Shown piece by piece: positions 57,411 to 64,000 of a stretch of DNA of 64,000 nucleotides (position 1 is the stretch's first letter; the number at the start of each line of letters is the position of its first letter). Below the pieces are notes generated by a model. That model saw only the letters and a program-made list of their open reading frames with translations, was not told where the DNA came from and searched no databases. Made by a program: the position numbers and the translations under genes. This DNA comes from Micropterus salmoides. Taxonomy: Eukaryota; Chordata; Actinopteri; Centrarchiformes; Centrarchidae. The DNA lies in assembly GCF_014851395.1 (NCBI RefSeq), contig NW_024040041.1, positions 8,486,041-8,550,040 of the forward strand. The letters run 5' to 3'.

Positions 57411-60400
57411 AAAATCTTAATAATCTTACACAGCACCCTCCTTCAGTTCAATACAGAGTATCGCTCGTACTATAGCCCCTTGCACACCTTTTCAAAAAGA
57501 AAGCTTAGCAGGCCTGTTGTGTGTGGTTACGGCTGCTAAGGGTACAATTGGATAACCGCTGTTCGGAGGAGGGGTTTAGCAAACGGTCTTGAGAAGCTAA
57601 AATGATTGATAGCTCAGAATACATTTTTCTTTCCTGTCCATCACATTTAATTTAGTTTGACTTTAGCTCACAGCAAAGACTGTGTGCCACAGTCAGTCAT
57701 GTTGATTGTCCACTGAAGTGCTGAAAGATGGGCCAGTCGGAGTCAGAGTGGAGGAAATGGATGGCAGAGGGAGAGATGCGTGAGGAGTGGCGGTTGTCCA
57801 CCATCTGAGGAAACACAACAGCTGGCATGTCCAAGCTTTTTGTGGTGAAAATCAGCTCGGGGCCAATGAAAATGTTTGTGTAGAAAAGTCTAAAACATCC
57901 ACAAAGGAAATAAGAAGACTACTCTTCATTAACAGGAAACACACACACAGACGCAGCAAAGGACAAATTCCTCCTGACACCGTGGGTAGGACTTAGTTGT
58001 AAATGTGCTGTACTCCCAGTGTCACAGTGGTGTGGTTGTAACTGTTGAAACCATAACACATTGCAGTGCACTGATTGAAGAACCAGATACAATCATGTAA
58101 GCAAATAAGAAAATGTCGGCATGCCAACACGTTCACAGTGACGATGCTCATTAGGATTCATCCTTTGGGGAATGTGAATGTCAGTACACATACAATTTGA
58201 AGATATTGAAATATTTCAGTCTGGACTTAGATGATGTCTGACCAACAATGCCATCCATAGTGCTGCTAGCATGATTAAACTTACTCTTTGGCACTTCTTG
58301 CCAATGTGGGCCTGATGATCACAAATCATCCATTTCTTCCAGTAAACCGCTTCAGTCCAAGTCTCTGGTCTCAATTCAACCTGCTATTAGCCACCATCTT
58401 TGCCAGGAGACAGAAAGGCATGTCATTTTATCGGTTGGGCTAATAAACATGTCAGATCCAAAATTCCTCAGTGGCAATAGAGGGGAGGCATTACTGCTAA
58501 TGGAATTACAGAAACATGTCACAGAGAAGCTGTGAAGTTTGTATTTACTTTAAAGCCTTGTAAGGCCTGAACTGGACACCAAACAAGGGAAAATGTGTCT
58601 CAGGGTAGAAACCACAAGAGATTCAGGTCTATGGAACCTTCACATATAATGGAGGTGAAACAAGCAGAAACTGTGGACCTGGAGGTGACATCACCACCCA
58701 AAGCTCTGCTGCCAGACGGTCAATGTAGAGAATATCTTTTTTTCCACTTGGCAAGGGAAACATGTACACTCCAATCCCCTTTTATTGCTATTTACCTCTT
58801 TGCCAAGCTTTGTTGAAAGCGCATAGTTTCACAAGACAAATGTGAAACTGAAAAAAGACCCTACAGTTCAACTTCTACCACCAGGTTTCTGCTCTGCATA
58901 TTATCTGTGTGACTCTAGTTGTCCTGAGCCCAAGCATTTTAGTGTTGATTCTTCCCACCTATAAAAAGGATTCCTGAAGGGACGTGCGCTCAGTTTTCAG
59001 TGTTGTATCTCATTAAGCAGGCAGAGAGGTGCAGCAGCATCATAACAGATAGCTCAGGTGATCTGACCCACAACAGAACAGCACTCAGCCACCCCACACT
59101 TTTTCTAAATATGTACACAAGTGCACAGGAGAGAGCCAGTGAGCCCAGAGGAGACCGTGCTGGCGCTTGCTGCTACACCCGCGGATCATAAATCCACCAT
59201 CGGACAGGCAGTCTGAGCCGGAACGTTTAGACACCGTGGGCCAGGTGATTTATGGATCGATGTAACCTCTGGAGTTTAAAAATAACAAGAGCAAATCTCG
59301 CCTGGGATGGAATACCTCTGCACTGATACTGTAAAACCACTTTAAAGACATTTCATCCACTCAACAGGAAAGCATGAGTTAGAAAAATTGTATGAGTTAT
59401 GTGATGGAGAGGGTTATATATTATAAAAGACCCCCAGCCCTTATATTTTAATAAAAGGCTGCAATGGTGTAATGCAGGGAGCTTATAGCTTCTTTTAGCA
59501 GCCGAAAACAGAGGGAGTTTAATGAGAAGTCGTTAATGGAAATATTATTGGAGCATACTGTTAACAGCCTCTTTCCTCACAGCTCAGGCCAAAGCCATTT
59601 CCTTCTGACTTCTTTGTACATGCTGTTTAGATGGAACATCACTCAATCCCTACAAGAGCCCCCTCCGACGACCTCCGCCAGCTCCCACCGGCTCCCCGCT
59701 ACACAAACCAGCACCTGCAGGACAGTGGAGAGTGCCAGTAACTCACACTGTGGCAGATCCCAGCTTCGGCCTTTCTGGGTGAAGGCCTTCCTGCACATCG
59801 AGGATTTACTCTGATGACAGAACCCGCCACAGCCTCGTTGGGCCTCTCATTTAATGGAGTGCAAAATTCCCTTTAATATTTCTACAGGTGTCAGGGACAA
59901 GGATACTGTAGCACAGGGGTCTTCTTTTAATGAAAAGCGTTGTAAAATTTCCCATAAAAGCCCCTTTTTAAGCGGACAAGAGATATAAAATATAGAGCAA
60001 AGGAAGATTATAAGAGCATACCTTTTTGTAAGATGGTGTAAAACCAAGGGCAAACTATGAATTTAGAGAATTTCTGTAGGTTTGTTTAAAGAATTTGTTA
60101 CTCAGCTGTTCATCATCTAGTTTAGAGCTCCATGTGGTGTTTTACTCATACTCTTGGAGTAGCCTGCTGTTTTTCCTTCCGAAAAAAGTAAACTAAGAAA
60201 ACATTACTGTAACACTGATTTGTGTTGTGTACATTAAATATTAGTCATACAGTGCTTGGCGAAGATACCCTCCTCTCACACCCCCTCTCATCACTCCACA
60301 CGACAACACAATTTGTCTTTATTTGCCGCCAAAATCATGTACCCTTTGATACCAAAGACCGCAAATTCAACTTAATAATGAGGGAATGCAGACAGATCAC

Positions 60401-60938
60401 TGTTCTTCTGCTAACGCTTATTTCTGCATCTCACACTCTGGTAGGTGTTGTTATGTTTAAAAGGCACCGAGGAACAATCTAGGGCTGCTTCCCCAACCAC
60501 ATACAGCTGTCATCATCCCCATTCACAGGGCCTAGATGAACAGGAAAACACTAATCATGTCATCACTGTTCCGCATAGGAGCGGGAGCCCTATTTAGCGA
60601 GATAGCAGCTTGTAATTACGCTGTCCTCCAGGGTCTGTGGCATTGCGGTGGGCCTGTCCAATGCCAAGAAAAGCAGCAGAGGAGCTGATTAACTTGGATT
60701 TACATGTTGCATTCTTTTGCCATGCCTTGCTGCACCTAGCTGTTGGTGCGCCCTAAACGATCGTCTCTAATGGTGTTCATTAATGACAAGTTTATGTTCC
60801 CAAAATACCTCAAAGACCTCCGCGCACACATGACGTAAACACACAAATGGAAACATGGTGCCACACATACATTTTGATGTCTGCAGCTTGCTTGCACATA
60901 TCCTAACACACAAACAAAGACAAAGGCACACAGTCACT

Positions 60939-60942
<4 letters not shown>

Positions 60943-60973
<31 letters not shown>
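60943..60973. repeat. (CA)n microsatellite
   Basis: About 15 CA units in the downstream intergenic region. Confidence 0.95.
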
Positions 60974-60975
<2 letters not shown>

Positions 60976-63900
60976 ACACATACTGCAGCACTTAAAACAT
61001 AAAAAATATGTTAACAAAATTAAGAGTCTACAGCCACGCCAAAGGTTCTATGAGGTTGTAATTAGGCACAGCGGTATTAGGTACAGCAGTGTTTTGAGCT
61101 AAATGCTAAAGTCAGCATACCAACATGATGATGTTTAGCAGGTATAATCATCACCACTCCAATAGTTGTTAAGTTGGACTAAAGTTATGGAGACACAGAC
61201 AGACTTAGAATGTGTTTTTCTCCTCCTTACTGTTTCCTCATAGATGGATTACGGTGGTTTTAAAGCACCAAACCTACATGTATTATTGCTCAAAGTCTTA
61301 TGCAGTGACTTGTTGTGGAGGGGTACAGCACAGAGCTCCTGAAGACAGATCTGCCTCTTCATTCACCATTTAGAAAAACCCTTTAGATATTTTTGGGCTG
61401 CACCATAGACTTACCGTGAGCATATTGCCAGTCTACATTTGGAAGTGCACATACAAGACAATGATCAGCTATCACTAGGGCCACCTAGTCTTATTGTTTT
61501 TGGAAGACAAGACATGTAGACTGTTTATTGCCTGGTTTGGTCTTCAACAAGCTCGCTCGGCCTCTGCTGTAACTCAGTCTCAACCAGCTTCAGACTTGGT
61601 GAAATTTACTTGGACTTGCTTCAAGTGGACTTCCTCACACACGAGGATACAAGGACATCTCCAGCAAATAGGGGACATGGAAAAGAGACCACCACCCTTC
61701 CATATTGGGAATGTCTCGCAAGGATATCCTGGTACAAGCTGTTAGCACAGCATGCCTGGCCAGCATACTTTTGTGTGTAATTTATATATATATGTTTTAA
61801 AATATATATCACGTTTGCAGATATCACATGCACCGAGCAATAACAAACAGAATATTTTAAGAGTAGGAGTACGAATCATGTAATAATAACAAAACCACCT
61901 CTGAGAACACACTGTAGACACGCAAACACAGTTATGGATCACAGTGTTTTACATGCATGGATTTCACTGCATAAACATCTCTGTGTTTTGTCAGTGATGG
62001 CTGGTGAATGTTCACCTAAGAGCAGAGCTCAGCCAATGAGGTGAAATGAGGAAAATCTTATTTTGTGGTTTTGCAGCAACATAGCTGTGCGCCGCTACTA
62101 CATCATGTGAAATTCTTTGTAAACAGACGTGTTACAAGTTTTCAACACACACAGTATCTGCTTTATGTCCTGCCACAGCAACATTAAATACTTTAATCCA
62201 ATAGGGAGGGTGGGGAGGGGGGACAAAGAATACAACATACTTTGATGATTTTGGAAACCTCCACAAGCCACCTGCTTTTTGCACAACCTGTTTGTTGAAA
62301 TGAGAAGTGTGTTAAAAACAACAACAGCTCAATTTACAGTGTTTTCTTTGATATTTAAAACCTATGATTGAATTAAACAATTAAACATCTAACAGTTTTA
62401 CCTGGGGGTATCTAGGAGCCAGCAGCGTAGCGATGGTGTGGAGATTAGAAGCTTATCCAATTAGCCTTGTGCTAAGACCGGCTGAGCCAATCAGGCACAT
62501 CTAAAGGCCATGGCCACACTGAAGTGCTGCCTGGCCGTCACAGATCAGTAGAGCCACAGAAAAAAAGTGAGAGGCCTAGACACTGGAATAATCGGGTGTC
62601 GTCTGTTTTTCACAAACCAATATTCAATTAAAAGCCCTCCTTCTCAAATTCGTTTTGAACTCAAGTATTCTAAAAGGGGAAAGCTTAGATAATTCAAGCG
62701 TGAATAATATTATTACTGTTTGATGAGACCCCACACTGTGTCTTTTAGCTTTCTCATTGTTCTGACTTGAGGGGAAAAAAAGATTGATCCAATAGGTGCA
62801 GGTTGAGAGAATTAATGTTTTGATTAAATTACTATGTTGTAATGTTTTTGAATTTGTATAGAATCTCAGGTTTTAATGAAACTCAACCCCCAAACAAGAC
62901 TCAAACTAAGAGGGGTCTTGCACTCTTATTGTCGTATTTTCACTTATAGTAGAGACGGATGAAACTTGTTGGTCAATAAAACAAATCATGACACACCACC
63001 GTGTTGGACTGACTTTGACGCGCTAGCAGCACAAATTACAACAATTTACCTGATGTCATTCATAATTAGAGGATCAGCTGTGCCAAAGCCTACAACATGA
63101 TGATTCCAGGTTACCTCTGTGTTTTTCACTCATGGATCCAACACTGAGCTCCCAGTAACATTTCCAAAGAGTTTCCACGGGTGGCCTCACTCTGCCGTGA
63201 TTCTCTTCTAAACACTGCCCTCTGCAGGGCAGACGTGGGCTGGATCTATCGGTGGGAACAGTCTACTTTTGAATTGGTGTGTATAAAGGGACACAGTGTA
63301 TTTTGGTCATGCTTCCTACTCAAAAGATTAATGTTACATACAAGGCGCTTTAAAGGCATTTTGAATTGGAGGTTTGTGCCTTTCATGTTTGGCATAATTC
63401 ACCCTGCTAAGATGCCACCCTGAGAGGTCAGCTGCAGAGTGTAACTGAAGACTCTTTCAGCCAAGGTGCCACAGGTCATTTATGTCTGAGAGAATTATGA
63501 CTATTTTTTCCTCATTTGTCTTCATTGAAAAGGGCGGGGTACATTGTCATGAATGTCTCTCCACCCACACAGCTGGGTGGTCTGCCAAGCTGAATGTGAC
63601 CCCAATAAAGACCTTTGTGCTGCTCGGCTCTGAGCAGCGCCTGCTCTAGCATGAACCTCACTTTTGTCAAAGTGTCAAGGGGCACTGATTCACGACACAT
63701 TATGCAAAACACAAAGGATTAAATAGAGGGCCTGTTTGCCGGTGAAATGTATCCCAGCTGACTTTTATCATATGAAATGAAATGTCACCTATTGTGATCT
63801 TATTGTCCTGGAATGAAGATGGAAATTTTCTTCACTTTTTGTGCCATGTTAAAACGGTTGGGTTGCAAATTTCTGACTTCTTAAAAACAATAAAGTGCAT

Positions 63901-64000
63901 TATATGATATACAAAAGTGTTTTTCTTCAGAGTTACAGATAGCTGAAGTGGCAAGTGAAGGAAACCGATTCCAGTTGATAAATCAATAATCTACCTGGCA

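Larger units (their letters stand above)
43205..64000. other. Gene-poor region downstream of ntn1
   Basis: No exon chain or recognisable protein family on either strand over about 20 kb. In human the next gene after NTN1 is STX8 on the opposite strand; I looked for its SNARE and C-terminal membrane-anchor coding text and did not see it. Contains the repeats listed separately plus unique-looking stretches. GC-richer blocks at about 47130-47580, 56690-56940, 59460-59960 and 60590-60740 could be regulatory; the rest shows nothing I can name. Confidence 0.7.

Noticed and set aside
43205..64000. STX8 exons expected from mammalian synteny
   Set aside because: No SNARE-motif or tail-anchor coding sequence seen on either strand; the neighbour is probably outside the window or synteny differs.
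1..64000. CRISPR array, bacterial operon, phage or retroviral coding region
   Set aside because: No spaced identical direct repeats, no ribosome-binding-site-led gene clusters, and no reverse transcriptase, integrase or transposase frames; the sequence is vertebrate nuclear DNA.

Overview
The window is ordinary vertebrate chromosomal DNA, almost certainly from a teleost fish. It carries one complete, intron-split protein-coding region on the + strand: netrin-1 (ntn1; the a or b fish co-orthologue cannot be told apart here). The fish call rests on the protein being close to but distinct from mammalian netrin-1, on compact introns, on dense CA/TG microsatellites, and on several dispersed repeats typical of spiny-rayed fishes.

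Layout. 1-412 is the 3' end of an upstream intron or 5' flank, closing with a splice acceptor. Six coding exons follow: 443-1457, 25087-25275, 30368-30517, 32493-32546, 34832-34906 and 40654-40973. Joined, they give 1803 nt and 600 residues, with canonical GT-AG sites and every intron in phase 1. In order they encode: a signal peptide, the laminin N-terminal domain and LE1 (exon 1); LE2 (exon 2); LE3 (exon 3); a short variable linker (exon 4); the start of the NTR/C345C domain (exon 5); and the rest of it (exon 6). The 3' UTR runs from 40974 to about 42.1 kb, 43.2 kb or 44.4 kb, according to which of three AATAAA signals is used. From there to 64000 I find no gene, only repeats and possible regulatory DNA.

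Non-coding content. Intron 1 (23.6 kb) and intron 5 (5.7 kb) hold most of the repeats: hAT-like MITEs, a foldback element family with three copies in the window (one carrying a nested hAT-like insertion with an 8-bp target duplication), two ATCC-flanked retroposon-like fragments, SINE-like fragments, and about ten dinucleotide microsatellites. Several GC-richer, homeobox-motif-bearing blocks inside introns and downstream are candidate conserved enhancers, but only a cross-species alignment can establish that.

I found no undescribed multi-gene system. The items most worth a second look are a possible intron-1 read-through netrin isoform with a hydrophobic tail, a perfect 34-bp hairpin in intron 5, the nested transposon, and two intronic blocks open on both strands.
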